Shown piece by piece: positions 32,901 through 46,370 of a stretch of 64,000 nt of DNA. Both the position numbers and the translations under genes were made by a program. Location of the stretch: positions 1,736,001-1,800,000 of the forward strand of contig CP021227.1 of assembly GCA_003999685.1 (NCBI GenBank), given 5' to 3'. The first letter of the stretch is position 1. Each line of letters begins with the position of its first letter. The stretch is from Taiwanofungus camphoratus. Taxonomy: Eukaryota > Basidiomycota > Agaricomycetes > Polyporales > Taiwanofungaceae. The notes below the pieces were generated by a model. The model was not told where the DNA came from. It worked only from the letters and a program-made list of their open reading frames with translations, and did not search any database.

Positions 32901-34359
32901 CAGAACCCATCTGCGACTGCAAATATCAGTAACTACCAAGTTGGTCAGCAAGAGGGCTTACCGTCAAACTCTAAATTGTCTAATATATCCGGGCGCGTCC
33001 TGAATACGCTCAGCAGCGCATCCTCCGCAATCTTGCCCTCTGCAGCGGCGAGGTCGAATAGTTCCAGGAACGCCATTACGTCCCCTCTCGCCCCATCTTC
33101 CTTCTTGGACCCTCCATCCTCGCCATCGTCTTCTTTCTTCTCGTCCTCGGCTTCCCCTTTGGCGCTGCCAATCCTCACAACGTCCACCCACGCCCCTACA
33201 AGTCTTTCCGCGGCGGACCGCACGCCCTCCTCCCTGTCACCCAGGCCATTTCGAACGATCAGCTCGCGCTGCGCGATCGTCAGGGCACGGGGATGCGTCG
33301 GGCCGATTTCGGCTCCGTTGTGTGCGCCTGCAGCGGGATCGGGGAGGACGTGCGGCTCGAAGACGGCAGTGTAGACGAGGCGCCGGATACCGGGGTCGAC
33401 GTCACGCGTGCGAGCGAGGAGAGCGGGGAGGGTCTGCGGCGCGACAGGGGTGTTGAGTAGGGTCGCACGGCGGACGTCGCTTTAGGAGAGTCAGAAATGA
33501 ATGAGCCGTCAGCAGAAATATGACGAGGGGGAGGGTACGGACGGTGAGGTGTCATATGCAAGGGTTTCAAGAAGGACGTCGAGAATGCTCTGCTCGTCAG
33601 GCTCGAGGTCCGCAGGGTCCTCAGAGCCGGCGAGCTTGGTGAGAGCGGTGGCGGCTTGAGCGCGAATGGGAGGCTCTTTGTCGCGGACGCGCTCAAGGAG
33701 TGCAGAGCGGAGTGTGGTATACAGATCCTCGCTTATCGTTAGAATAGGGAAAGGGTGAGGTCAGTTGGCACCATCCCAGCCTCGAGATATGATAGGAAAT
33801 AAGAGGATACGCACTCGATCTCGCCAAGGTGAGAAATCATGTCTGCAATGCATTGAACAACCCGGAAGCGGACAGCCTTGTCCTTAGCGACGCAGCCCGC
33901 TAGGAGGAACTTGAGCACACGCGCGATGAACCGCGAGGCAGTCGTGTCCTCGTCCTCATCCAGGTCCTGCTTCTGCCGCTCCTCCGCGGCTAGCACCGCA
34001 TCAGTTCACGCCTCCCACGGCAAAGACTCAGGTTAGCACGCACCTTTCTCGTTGATGAATCGCGCATACGTCCCGACAAACTTGACGATCCTATCCGCGA
34101 CAGTCACGCCCTTCTTCACGGGGAGCACCCGAGCAAGCATGCCAACAAAGATGTCCTCAAATGTGCGTTCTCCAACGAGCCGCACGCTCCGCCCTCCTTG
34201 CGTGGGCTCAGTGTGCGATGCAGCATCAGAGTGCAGTTTGTAGAGCGCGACACAGTTCTTCTGGTGATTCGCGGACGTCGTCTGCACCTGGTCAAATATC
34301 TTTGGAATAGCCGTGCCAAGTGCCTCGAGAGGAGTGATAGGACGCGTCCGGGCAGGCAT
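29930..34359 (-). CDS. YCG1: Condensin complex subunit Ycg1/Cnd3 (CAP-G)
   Basis: This is the HEAT-repeat subunit of condensin, which compacts and resolves mitotic chromosomes. It starts at ATG 34359 (MPARTRPITPLEALGTAIPKIFDQVQ) and ends at the TGA 29930-29932 after a very acidic tail (DEDEEEEEVDQIIG). The helical repeats are visible in several exons: RVVQCIADMISHLGEIE, DKEPPIRAQAATALTKLAG and the RDVDPGIRRLVYTAVFE block, in which the chromosome-condensation signature of successive HEAT units is clear. A low-complexity acidic insert (GEAEDEKKEDDGEDGG) sits near 33,130. The C-terminal region (about 30,400-31,000) contains basic and Ser-rich segments. There are at least ten short introns; limits are not all fixed. 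Two MCB boxes lie 49-81 bp upstream of the start. I am confident of the family; the subunit assignment rests on recalled N- and C-terminal features. Confidence 0.85.
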
Positions 34360-34907
34360 TTTCTAGAGACGAGAGTGTGTAAGTAAGAGATTAAAGTCGA
34401 ACGCCCGACGCGTCGTGGCTACCAGTTGAACGCGACGCGTAGATCACGTGTTCCGTCTGACTACTCGTGCGAGAGCTCGACTCATCGGAATCATAAACCT
34501 GCCAAGTTTACTGAGAAGGACTAGTACTCAGTCTAGTCGGTTTACAATTATTCTGGAGCAGCGAATCTATGCCAGCACCTATACTTTATTGTCCATATGA
34601 CAACCAACTCGAGACGGGCGAGCACGTGAATTGATCTTCGGATACCAGTGAAAGTCAGCTACAAAGTTGGTACCCTGCAGTTATCTGGTCGGTATGAAGT
34701 TGCTAGTTTAGAGCTCGCGATGATGCGATGTAGCGCTATAGGAATATTGTAAAATATCTTCAACTATAATCGAACAATAATGACATGCCAGGGTATCAGT
34801 GGAGTCAAATGTGCTGACAAGCGTGCTCTAGTATTTATTATAAGAGAATCCAGTAGAACGGCTCGAAGAGGAGGATACTGACACAGCATAAGGTGTAGGA
34901 TGATGGG
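34360..34907. other. Intergenic region with condensin promoter
   Basis: About 550 bp separate the condensin start from the 3' end of the next minus-strand gene. It holds the MCB boxes at 34408-34440 and a CACGTG at about 34,445. The rest (34,480-34,900) shows nothing recognisable. Confidence 0.5.
34408..34440. promoter_or_regulatory. Two MCB (ACGCGT) boxes upstream of condensin
   Basis: Perfect ACGCGT words lie at 34408-34413 and 34435-34440, both in a CG-rich setting, 49-81 bp upstream of the ATG at 34359. This is the same motif as in the thymidylate synthase/separase promoter. Confidence 0.6.
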
Positions 34908-37900
34908 TTAGAGTGCCTGGCCCACCTCACTTTGACGACCAAATGTCCCTTGACTGGGTTCGCGTGTAAGGGTACCAGAGGGTCGCAAGAGTGTAGATCC
35001 GAGCGACGTTTTGGAATGAGCCTGAGGGCTCTCATCAAAATAGGAATTCAGGATCGACATATGTTCGGGGGTGACTTCCATTGGTGGCACAGGGAAGTCC
35101 GACAGCCCGGACATGCGGGAAAGATTGGTATCCGCTGTCATGAAGCTGGAGCGACCTGCGTCTGAGGACACCTGGGCACCCAAGCTGGAGTTGTGTGAAG
35201 CGACGCGAGGAACAGGTTGTTCGTGTGGTGGATCGGTGTCGCCGTGTGCAAAGTGAATAAGTGACAGGCGACTTGAGAACCGTGGAGGTGTTGCGAAAGC
35301 AGGAGGAGTAGCCAGTGCTTCGATAGCGCCGACACGCATTTGTTCTGAAAGTTAAAGGCTAAGATATGAGATCGTAGATTATGGTAATGACGAGCTCACC
35401 GTCGGGTCCTTCACGCAGGGGTGACTCGAGCACAGACGAAGCCCGAGATGACGGCTCAACGTCCTCGGGTACATTTATCGTTGGCTGTGTCAACGATGTG
35501 TGCTGATCAAGCGGAAAGCGCAACGGTGAGGTTGCATCCGGGGGCGAGCTCGCGCCCGAAGAAGTTGGAGAGAGGACGATATTTGGATCAGGCCCAGCAT
35601 CGTCGGGACGTTGACCACGAAGCCCACCGAAGCGTCTGCCCCACATGGGCGACATGTCTTCTCCGCTGTCGATAGAGTCCCTTGCCAATTCCCGTAGCTC
35701 CTCGATGTCCTCAGTTAGTTGACGCGCCAAGGTCGTCAGTCCACTCACGCTTCGCGCGCTTTGGGAAGAGAGGTCCATCGGGGCACTCGCCTCGCGAGAA
35801 ACCGCTGGGAGGAAAAGCTCCTCGGATGGCGTCCTGCGGTTGTCCGGCGGTTGATAGAAGAGATCACGGAAGCGCTCAAGGTCATCGGGTGCGTTGAGCG
35901 GGCGGGGTGACAGAGGCGGTGAGGACTCATGCGAAACCATACCTGGAGATGAGCCTGACGAATGTCCTGTCTGAGGCCCGGTTGAGTGTGTCCGTCGAAA
36001 CGTGGGCGGATTGATGTGCTCCATGGGCGACGAAGCCAAGGTATGATTCGACGATGCTTGTGTGGTTCCGCGAGTTGCACCGGGTCGTATGCGTGGTCCT
36101 GAAGGCGCGCGCTTGGAAGGCGAAGGCAGATGCCGTGGCTCTTCTTCCTCTGGACTGGCAACAACTTCACTGTTATGCAAAAGTTGGGCGGCACGCTGCC
36201 TCAACTCAGGCTCTTGGTCCAATTCATGACATTCGCTTGTCCCAAGCCCGCTATCAGCACTCCCGCGCCCCCTGAGCGTGTGAGTCAGTGCATCCGCAAA
36301 GCCCCACTCGCTCATGCGTTTGGCCTGAGGGCCATACGGATGTGAACGAATGGATGTGTTTGTCTGAGTGACACCCTTCGGCTCCGATGATAGGGTAGGG
36401 TCTGCCGGAGTGAACGGAGAGTACCTGATCTCATCAGGTTGAATCTCACGGATGTGGCCAGGGGTTAGCTCAGCATACATAGAACGATTTGAGGGAACCT
36501 CGATGTATTGAGGTGAATCTGTATCCTTCGAAGATTGGCCTGCATGATGAGTCGCGGCATAGGGATGGGCACCCTGCGCATAGGGCGAATACGGGTGAAC
36601 GATAATAGGATGCCTTTGGCGATTCAAACCATCATCGACTCCCGCCGCATTCGTATGAGATTCTGAAGGTGGTTTTGCAGAGGCAATTTTTGATTCCAAC
36701 GCTGGCGTTACTTGGTGATACCCATAAGTAGCACCCTGGGCATAAGGATGTGCCGGCATTCTGAGGCGCTCCCTGCCAGCATTGTGCTGCCAGGAATGAT
36801 CATCCGATGGAGGAGGAGTGGATATTGCAAGGCCCACGCCTTCGCCGGAGGTTGACGTACCTGACGGTGCTGGAGACACGCCGTCCGATCCATGAGGTCC
36901 GCTGCCAGCCTCAAGTACTGCTAGACCGCGATGCGGACCACTGGGTGATGGCGGCGATGTAGGCGTGATGACCACAACATTCTCCCCGCGTCCCTCTCTC
37001 TGGCGCTCCTCCACACGCGCTTGATCCTGCAAGCGGATTGTACGCGTTCCTTGTCGCCTGAGCGCAACTTCAAGGAGGTCTGGGCCAGTCGCCTGCTGTG
37101 AATGTGAGACTGTGCCCTTCTCCTTCATTTTATCCCTTTCATGTTCTTTCTCAGCGCCCACGAACCCACACAGATTTACCGCACTTGACGCCGTCGTGCG
37201 CACGAGCCGGATGGCAGACTTGCCAAGAGAATGTGCACGCGTATGCCCAGCGCCGGCGCCGCCCCACATGAACGACTCCTCCGTCTCGTGGTGCGATGCG
37301 GACGTAGCCGTCCCCAGCGAATTGGAGTGCGTATGCGAGCGCGAGCGCGGACGGGGGTGAGAGTGTGAATGTGTGTGGTGCGACGTCGAAGTGAAGGTGC
37401 TGATCCCGACGCCCGTGCCCGTCATGGTCGTCGTGCCTTGGTCGCCTGACCTGCGGAAGACCTGCGACTGAGATGGATGAAGACGGACATGCACAGCCGG
37501 TGGGCGCGACTGATTTCCCATCAGAGTGCGCTCGGCAAGGTAATCAATTGTCGCACCGCGCGGGCGGACGCGGGTGTGCGAATTTACGAGCGACCGTGCT
37601 TGCGTGCGAGACAGTGAGCGGGCACGCTTGTTCTGGAACGAGCGCGTTGCCTGTGACTGCCATGCTTTACGGTCTTCCTCCAGCTTCCTTCCGTCCTCGA
37701 GAACCCTGTGTAGTGAAATGTCAGACATGGCACATTGAAAAAGTGCGAAAGAGGACAAGAATCATGAGACAATCGAACTGATGGAAACAGATGGCCCAAG
37801 ACGCGTGCTTGACCAGGCACCAGGCGTATACAAAACTCCACTTACTTCGCTAACGAAGGAACCGGACTTGGTAATGCAAGATCATCCAGTGCAAAGCTCT

Positions 37901-39383
37901 TTGGCCTCGGTACTCTTAAAGTCGAAGGACCTGCTTCCGCATTATCGCCGCCGCCACCACCCCCCTCAACTTCACCAACTCCACTACTTGACACAAAGCC
38001 TGGAGTGCGCTCTCGCCGCTCCTCGACAACCGGGGGCTGAGGCCTTACGGCAGCGATGACGTTGACCCTAGGAGGTGAACCTAGCTGCCCTGCCGACCTC
38101 GATTTCCGCACGTCCCGACGTCGGCTTGCATTCATCTCCTGGAAGCCACGCTCCACGACAGACACCGATGTCATCTGGGTGCTCGTCTGTGCATCAGGCT
38201 CTGTATCGTGCGGCCATATAGGGCTATCAGGAGGGCTGACAATCCGGCCGCTTCCACCCCCGCTTCCAACGTCGGTTCTGCTCGGCCCAGGATCTGCCAT
38301 GCGTATCGCGAAGCGCGGGCGCGGGAGGATGAGCGCATCGCACCACGTCTCCGCTGACAGCCATCTCTGCTTTCCTTTCGGCAGGGATTGCGGCGGCGGG
38401 GCCGAGCGGGGTTGCGGCAGCGTGGACGGCTGGCGCAGGTTGGGCGTTGAGATCGAGGCCTTGATGCTGAGCCGTGATCGCGGAGGCGTGGCCTTCAAGT
38501 ACGAAGGCACGGCGGGTGGCGAAGGCTTACGCGCGGAAGGGTCAAAAAGGGGGAGGGTGAGTTTGGACATGCGCTTACGGTGCGGCGGCGGAGGATGGGA
38601 TGTAGAACCTGAAGGGCTTGATACATGTGGAGGGGGCGCCACGGCTGTTGAAGAAGGCATCGAGAGGAAGGGGTACGCATATGGGTGTCGCCGTGGGGCA
38701 GGACTGGGTTCAGGTTCTATATGGGGCTGTGGATGAGACGGGGAGTCGGGGTAGACAGATTCGACTGAGGTGCGTCCGGGGTGAGTGGGAGAAGATGAAG
38801 CCATGTTGCGTCCGAGCTGGCCAGTCGATGCCGAATGATGGATCACGAGTCCCCGCTTTGTTCCCTGTCCGAACGTGAGGATGCTGGCGAGACTGGTGCG
38901 ATTCGGCTCGGGTCGTGACTGCTCCTGCGAGCTGCGCTGAGGCATGGGGGACTCACCGATGCCACCTGGGTCGAGGTGTATGAAGGAGGAAATACCAGCG
39001 CGGGTCGCACGACGCGACGATATGTTTTTATGACTGTGGTCAGCGGTCGCAGATGAGAGGGTGAGATGGGACGCGTTAGATACGGCGCGGGAGCGAGTCG
39101 AGTGGGCGTGTCTGCGATCCGTGTTGCGCTCACGCGGTACATTCGCGTCCTCCGTCAACCAACCGCTGACGAGGTCTCCCCAGCTGTCCCTGTCGTGCAC
39201 CTGGTTGACTGCTGTTGGCTGCTCGTACGGACCGTTGTAAGGAATGTACCAGTCTTCTTCAGCAGTCCGCTCGGGCTCAAATTCACGCGCAAGAGGAGAG
39301 GACGGGCGAGACTTGAGACCAAACGCAATGCCCAAACGTGAGAGACGAGAGAGCGGAGACGATGGCTGGGACTTTGCAGCCAT
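34908..39383 (-). CDS. Large Ser/Pro/His-rich protein of unknown function
   Basis: Three exons are inferred: 39383 to about 37845, about 37707 to 35405, and about 35346 to 34908, joined by GT..AG introns that keep the frame. This gives roughly 1400 residues. The N-terminus (MAAKSQPSSPLSRLSRLGIAFGL) and most of the chain are disordered and rich in Ser, Pro and Arg. A His/Ser/Thr-rich stretch (SHHTHSHSHPRPRSRSHTHS) lies near 37,350. A short predicted helical block straddles the first intron (VLEDGRKLEEDRKAW). Many SP/TP sites and RxxS patterns suggest phosphorylation. No enzyme motif, signal peptide or membrane segment is seen. It looks like a fungal regulatory or scaffold protein, but I cannot name it. 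The ATG near 37735 inside the first intron is a false start. Confidence 0.75.
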
Positions 39384-39867
39384 GCATAGGTATCCAGTGG
39401 GCGGGAAAGGAGGGAAGGAATGACCGACAGATGGAAGGAGCGGTGACTGATCTCAGTTTGCTAGCCGTGATGGATTCAGACGCATCAGTACCGCCTCTCG
39501 GATCGAGGAGGACGTCTCGCACAGCGGGAACACACCTGTGCTCGATGTCGAGAACAGCGACAACGGCCGACGCTTGCCCGGCCAAAACTGCGGTGGGCGC
39601 ATCACAGCAAGCCCGACCTTTTCTCCACATAAAACAGCCACGTGGGCATACACTACCTTATATGGATACTCACATGCCCTTTCAGGAGATCGGCTCCCAT
39701 AGCGCACGTCTCTTGTACTTTCGGTCCCTTCGCAGCCTCCTCGCAACACCGACTCGTCCCTGCACGGGTAACTATCTCGCACAGCCATTCTAGAACTGTT
39801 AGACTTCTCGACTCCATCTCGTGAAAAAACAATTCCAACTGGGGATCCATCTATGTAAGGTTCAATA
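39384..39867. other. Intergenic region
   Basis: About 480 bp lie between the 3' end of the glucosyltransferase gene and the start of the Ser/Pro-rich gene, both on the minus strand. It serves as promoter of the latter. No gene or clear motif is seen. Confidence 0.5.
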
Positions 39868-42800
39868 TTACAGTTCATCCCGGGGACGCTCGTCCTCCGC
39901 CCCCTCTGTCGCACCTGCCGCCGGACGTGCTGCGCCGACATCTGCGAGCACATTAGCATCCGCAGCAACAATCTCCGACCGTACTTTGCCCTCTTCTGCC
40001 AGCTTCCGAGCAAAGCGTGCGATCTCCGCATCGTATTCTTCCCATTCCGGAATCTGTCTGGCCCGCGCGAGCTTCGGTTCTTTCTGCGTTGCATCACACA
40101 GGAATAGTCAGCAACAAGGTCGCGAGGACATGCAAAGTGACGTACTGTGAGAGGGTTCTGGCAGAGGTCAATTGTTTTGGCCCGGTGTAGACGTTCTTTG
40201 CTGCCTATAATGGAAGTCTCAATCAGCCTGCGCGTCTACTGGGAAGATTGCACAACTGACACCACGTTTCGCACTGAAGAAGACAGATCAACATGAGAGA
40301 AGGAAGTTGTCTCAAACGTAACACGTACCCACAACCAGTCTTCCGGCAGTGAGAACTGTACCGCAAAAACAATCGGATTCCAGCTATTACAGACAATGCT
40401 TACGGAACACGCACTATAGGTACTTCTCGCTGCAAGTTGTTTGGCAGATCTGCGAACGAACATGTGCTCCGGATCAATATTGAGCCACCTGATGTCACGC
40501 ACCTTGGTCTAGATTGGCGAGAGAGTCAGGATCAGCGGAGAGTTGCTGATAATGGCCTCGAAGTATGTCCTATCATAGAAATTCTCAGTACGGCATCGAG
40601 GAGGGTACACATACGAGGCAACGCTCAACGCTCACCCCAGCAGCCAACTGTGTGTTCATCATCAGTTATCACCACGAGTACACTAGATGGCTTAGACCCG
40701 TACCTGGCGGAAACGCACTAGATCCACCACGTACAACGCACTTGCCCCAATCGGATCAGAACACAAAGACTGCGGCTCTTAACGGACAAGGTGTACCTAA
40801 TATGATATGGGAGTCCGCGCAGGAACTCCTTCCAATAGCCTGTCTTCCAGAAGCGGAAGCCCTCCATCTCGACATTATCGTCCCCCATTGGGGTGTATCC
40901 GTACGGCGCGCCATGCAAGTCAAGCTCAATGAGTTCCTTGAGGTCTGTCCGCACAATCTGGTCCGCATCGACGAAGATGACTTTCTTTAAGTCCATGGGG
41001 AAGAGTACGTCGAGGAAGAGGATCTTATACGCCCAGATGATGCGCTGCTTCTCCTTCTGAGTACGCAGCCAAGATGGCCACTTGTATGTCACCAGTTCGT
41101 ACTTGAAGTTGTATGCTTCAGCAAAATGGGGAATAAACTCCTATAGATCAGTACGTCATGTAAGATCAAATTTAGGAACGACTACTGTATCAGGGCGTAC
41201 CAAGAAGGATGGAGACAGGAAATTCTCGATGAACCAGAACTTGACACTGCTGTTAGTGTTGCGAAGTACACTAACAACCATGATTGACACGAAGCGCTGA
41301 AGATACGAGTATAGATCAGAACGTGCGGGAAGATCTGGGCAACGACGCACCTCATACAGCAAGCCGGATGCAACAGTGAAAATATTAATGTCAGCTTGGT
41401 CGTTGGGCTTCGCCACATCATTGTCAGTGTGTGCTTTCGATGGAAGTAAGGATGCCACCCTGTAGCATGTGCGTGAGACAGGTCAATCAGCAGTACAGAA
41501 AAAAGCTTACCATGACATAATATCCCCGAACAGGCCGTTCGAGCCCTGTCGCGCAACTGCAACTTCTGCAAGAACGTCCGCGCGCTCCATTCCTGGAAGC
41601 CTCGCGAGACGCGGATACAGGGTCAAACCTTCGAAGCTTGTCAATGTAATTTCGTCTCCACCCTCTTCCACGGTGGGGCTGTTCCACCCTTCGTTACCAA
41701 CACTTTCCATCCCGAAGATTGCGCGTCCTCGTCCAGGACGAATCTCGAGACGAAACACACCCGGCTTCGCGCGGAACTGCAAATACCCGAGGTTTGCGAC
41801 CACCTGCGTATCTGCAATAGGTATATCTTCGCTCGTCGTAAGCTGCAATTGGACTCCGCGCGGAGGTGCATTGGTCAGCGTGTCACGAGCGTGACCTTCA
41901 ATAGCTAGATAGTCGAGATCAAATACGGCTCGCACTCCCTGCAGGCTATCGTGAGCCGACATTGAGCCGAGTTGGATGTTGTCAAGGTCGTGAAGTGCCT
42001 CACGGGGCCGGACGAGCCATGACTGCGGTACATCCATGGCAAGAGTGTAAATAGGCTCAACGGGGAGGCCAACAAACTCAGTCTGAGCATGCATCTCGAT
42101 TCTGAAAGATGTCAGAACAAGTATGTCATATTGTAGGAGTACTTACTCATTCTCGTCAAATTTAGGCCGTGGATGAAGATTATAACGGTAGAATCTCTTC
42201 AAAGGGAGCTAAACTCTTTTTTAATGCCACTACTTGCTGGAAGCTGGAACCATACCGACCTCACGATACCTTGCGGGATTGATACGCAGCTCAACGAAGA
42301 CATGTGGAATATCCAGCAGCCACTATGTTGGAGTGTATCAGCCAAAGATCAATCAGCGGATGTATAAGCTGACCTCCAGCAAACCTGACCATCTCTGCGC
42401 AGCTTCACTCAAAGGATCGACCAATATCCCGAAATGATAAATAGAAGCAGACTTGTCTCCTAGCATGAAGGCGCTACCGGACCCATATTTCTAAGTAGTT
42501 TTCCAAACAACAAATGGACAACGACCTACGTATATTTGCCATCCAGAAGCTGATAACTGCGCCGCCGAGTCCTTTGCGGCGCATTGAATAGTCCCGACTC
42601 ACTCGGATCCGGAACCTGGATAGCGGAGACGATCGAGGCTGCCATCGAGACTGTCTCAGAGAAACCATAACTGAAGTCATGGTGAGCGTCTTCACACCAT
42701 CCTAGGTAACAAGAACGCTATACATACTGATCCAAAGCCTCGGACGACTCCAGAATCTCTTTCAGTGCCTCGACTACAGGTTGAGTTCTTTTGTTAGACT

Positions 42801-45800
42801 CGTATTCCATCAGTATCTCGAAGTCCTCCGAAGTGAATTCTCCCGGCTGCATCGGACCGAGGACCTGCATATAACCGAGAAATAATCGATGAAAGCCAGT
42901 ATGGAGTATTCAAACTGAACTCACACGCCCATTCACAATAACGGCTTGCTCACCGGGAGCAAGTCTGAGCTCATGGGCCATTAGACGACTTGACTTCAGG
43001 TAAGCCTCGTACTCGGCATCTTCCAGGATGGATCCACCAAGAATATCGTCCAAGGTGCCCTCCGACGATATTACGATCTGCGTGCTGTCACCAGGCGTTG
43101 CAACATTACCAAGACCGAGGATTTCCAGAAGACGAGAAGGCGCCATTCTGTGTAGTTTTCTTTTAAGAGTAAGATGTGCCAAAAGGGATGAGATGTGCGC
43201 AGGTTTGCTCGGTACCAAACTTTCTTCTCCACTAGGATTGTGAACAAAAGAGAAGCGCGAGGGAACGCCCCCCAAGTTCTGTTCCGCATCGCTACGATCA
43301 GATGTCACTCAAGGAGACGATGAGAACCTTTTACCGCAGAGTTCAAGGCGTGCTTCATAAGGAAGAGACCACCTTCACTGTTGAAGTCCGCCACGATATA
43401 TGTCGAGAAGGGAAGAAACTCCGAATCCGCTGTGACTTCTGTAAGGAGTCATGAATTTGCCACAGTGAAAGCAAAAGCAACGAACTAGGATACAGGAACG
43501 ACCCTGAATCTCTGGGGAAAGCAGTACGGTCAAGCAATTCGGGCAGGCTGACCACTCGCAGGCTTCCTGCTTTGGAAGAGGGATATATATATCGATTTCT
43601 CCTTTTGGCGGCCGCAGGCAAGTCGTAGAAGTATGTTGAAATTCTCCCTAAATCGTTATCAGAAAGCTTCCCTAAAGAGAGCTAGACAAAAAATCAGTTT
43701 GTAACAATACCCAATTGTGAATAGTTATAACGGGCAATGTTAACCGACCTGTTCTTGTAGGTATTGCATCTGATGCCCAAATTCAATTTGCATATTGCGC
43801 AAAAATTCCTGAAATCACAGCGGTTCATTGGCAACAGTTGCGAGAGCGCTGAGGCAAGGGAAGTTAACATACGTCATCGAGGTCAAAATATTTCCCATTC
43901 ACGAACGCATGACCTTGCGGAGCAGATGCCAGAGTTGTTCCGAGCCTCACAGCATAGTCACGCACTTTGGCCAACTGTGCGCCCGACTGTCTGTCAAGGC
44001 CGCCGAGTATTGAGTCTAAGTTGGTGGTAACTCCTTCGCCTAGCGGACCACTGGTAGTCACAAGCGATCTGAATCCTGAACGAACTAGCGCCCAATCCAC
44101 TGTAGGTTTCAGGTACTGCATTGGCACTTCCGCCTGAGATACCTAGGGACCGGAGTCAAAACAAACTGGCGGTGATCCAAACCTTACCCCCAAGTCATAC
44201 ATACATATCTCAGGAACTCCATCGCCTTTGCCCGACCAAAGTGCTCAATCAAGAAGTAAAACAGTCTGGCCATCCGTGTGCCTGTCTCCACCGAGTCGGT
44301 GTACCGCGATGGTTAGATGTATGCGAGCTACGTACCGTCTTCTGTCTCGGCAATAGGTACAACGCCCCAGCGAAATGGGAAACCCCTGGTGATAATGTTC
44401 GAGACGGTGACGGAAATGAAATGTAAGCTGCTCGATTGAGACAGGTCGACGGCGAGAATAATATTAAAGAGGTTCGCTTTGACGTTCGGCCATTGACCTG
44501 GGTAAAGAGGTCGTAGGAGCTGCACAGCACCGTAAGCATTTTAAGCTCCAAATGAGGAGGAGCAAGGGTGTCAAAGCATACTTACTAGCCTCAACGACGC
44601 ACCCCACCGCGAGTAACTAAGTCATTGGAATCAGACGAGATGCGATGGATTTAGACACTGCGTCTGGCCTACGAACCGATCATCTTTCTCAAGGTCATTC
44701 CACCAGACGATAACATCCCCTTCTTCTTGACGATCACTGGCATCGACCAGGCCATCTAAGACATCCGACTGACTCTGTGCAGCACCAATCGAAGGATAAG
44801 TTAGGAGCTCAACGGCCTGCTCTGGGGAGAGTCCCAAAGACATCAAAGAGCGCATGATGCCCCGCTCCTTTCGCAGTAGCCTCAATAAGCTAAAATACAC
44901 CGCGTCAGCACGCAACTTGGCTGATCATAAACTACGAGATATGTTACCCAAACGGATTCATATCCCTCTCATGAATCACCATGCCGTTCAACCAGGCGAC
45001 GCTGGCACCGCCCTGCGCCTTGATCTGATTCTCTTCCACCTCGTCGAGTAGGTCCGGGTCAATTGTCACCCGGCGCGCGAGCGAGGTTGCATACTTGGGG
45101 AAATTCTGCGAAAGCTGCTTCAGAGTAGACAGCGGCTCTTCTGCATTGTATATGAGCTGGGCTGCTTGGAGGCCGATGTCTGAACGGGCTGTTTAGGCGA
45201 TTTCCGTGAACACTATACTTCGTGCAATGCGTACCGAGCAACTCGTCCTCCGTTAGAGGGGTGCTTGAATCTAGAGTGTTGTTTTCTGGGTATTGATAAA
45301 GTAGAGCTTGGATGGGATCCGATGCAAAAGACAGATCGACGTCGTCGTCGGCATGCCTGTCTTGTGTGTTGGTGGCTGGAGAATATATATCACACATAAA
45401 TATTTATCTTCACAGGCTGAAGTTAACTGTACCACGGTGCCTGTCATCTAAAGCAAGATAGTCCATCTTCTTCAAGTCCAGAGTGACTCCATAGCCGGAC
45501 AGATACGTCCGTTGGGAGAGATTGCGGCCGTCAGGAGGGATTGGTCGAAGAACATATTCGACATATGGTGGGGAAGCTCGGGACGCAGCGAAGAGATAAG
45601 AATGCAGCTCCCGAAAGTTGTCCGATGTCAGTGAGGCGTAGAGGATGGCAGTACGTGGAGGCGGCTTCGATATCTGAGAAGACGACGGGTGTACATGGTC
45701 AAATTGAAGGAGTTTTGGACGAGGATATTCACTTGGCCAATAGAGCGTTAATGGTTCCAGATTCAAGATAGGCTCTTTAAGTATGCAAGACTTACTTATC

Positions 45801-46370
45801 TACGCTGAAGCCCGAATGGCCTGTCGCCTCGGCATTGACAAGACGAGCTAATGTCTCTGCATCACAAATTACCTGCCCATACCAATCAACCCATGAGCCG
45901 CAGTTGGTCGCCTGGGAACTACTTGTCCGCGCGGAATGGCGATCAACGTAATATTGGTAGAAAGCCTCTATTTTGGGAGCGGCTGCATGCAAAGCCATGC
46001 CCATTTCTGCCACAGCATAAACGTCTGGCTCCGAGAGGAATCCTGCAGAAATGGACGTTTCGAGTGCATGCCGATACAGCGCCTCGGGCGAGTAAGGCGG
46101 TGAATTAGGCAGTGTCTCGAAGTCGGTAAGGGCGTCCACCAGCGGAAAGAATGCATCAGGCTCTTCTATGGAAATAGACTCGCTATGTACTTTTCTTCAA
46201 TATGGGATAGAAATCTGACGCAAGACGACTACGCACATGCACTCCAGAACGAACGGAGGTGCGGGCCAAGAGGACCGCAGCTCGACTTTGACAGAAGGGC
46301 TTGATGCATAACTTTTACAACCACTCAGAAAAAGTGATGTCAATAAAATCGCATAGAAATGCTTCGTCAT
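39868..46370 (-). CDS. gpt1: UDP-glucose:glycoprotein glucosyltransferase (UGGT)
   Basis: UGGT re-glucosylates misfolded N-glycoproteins in the ER so that calnexin can rebind them. It starts at ATG 46370 with a signal peptide ([20 protein letters not shown]). Next comes the family's N-terminal block [18 protein letters not shown], then thioredoxin-like domains (about 46,100-43,000) and the beta-sandwich region (about 42,090-41,510). The C-terminal GT24 glucosyltransferase domain contains [24 protein letters not shown], the [14 protein letters not shown] block and [11 protein letters not shown], which carries the DxD metal site near 40,965. The gene ends at 39868 with DERPRDEL, an HDEL-like ER retrieval signal. 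There are many introns, roughly fifteen or more, typically 50-65 bp; I did not fix all of them. The catalytic residues and both sorting signals are present, so the protein should be functional. Confidence 0.94.

Noticed and set aside
38056-38736. 226-codon plus-strand frame, Gly-rich
   Set aside because: Antisense to the Ser/Pro-rich gene; the Gly and Arg runs mirror Pro and Ser codons.
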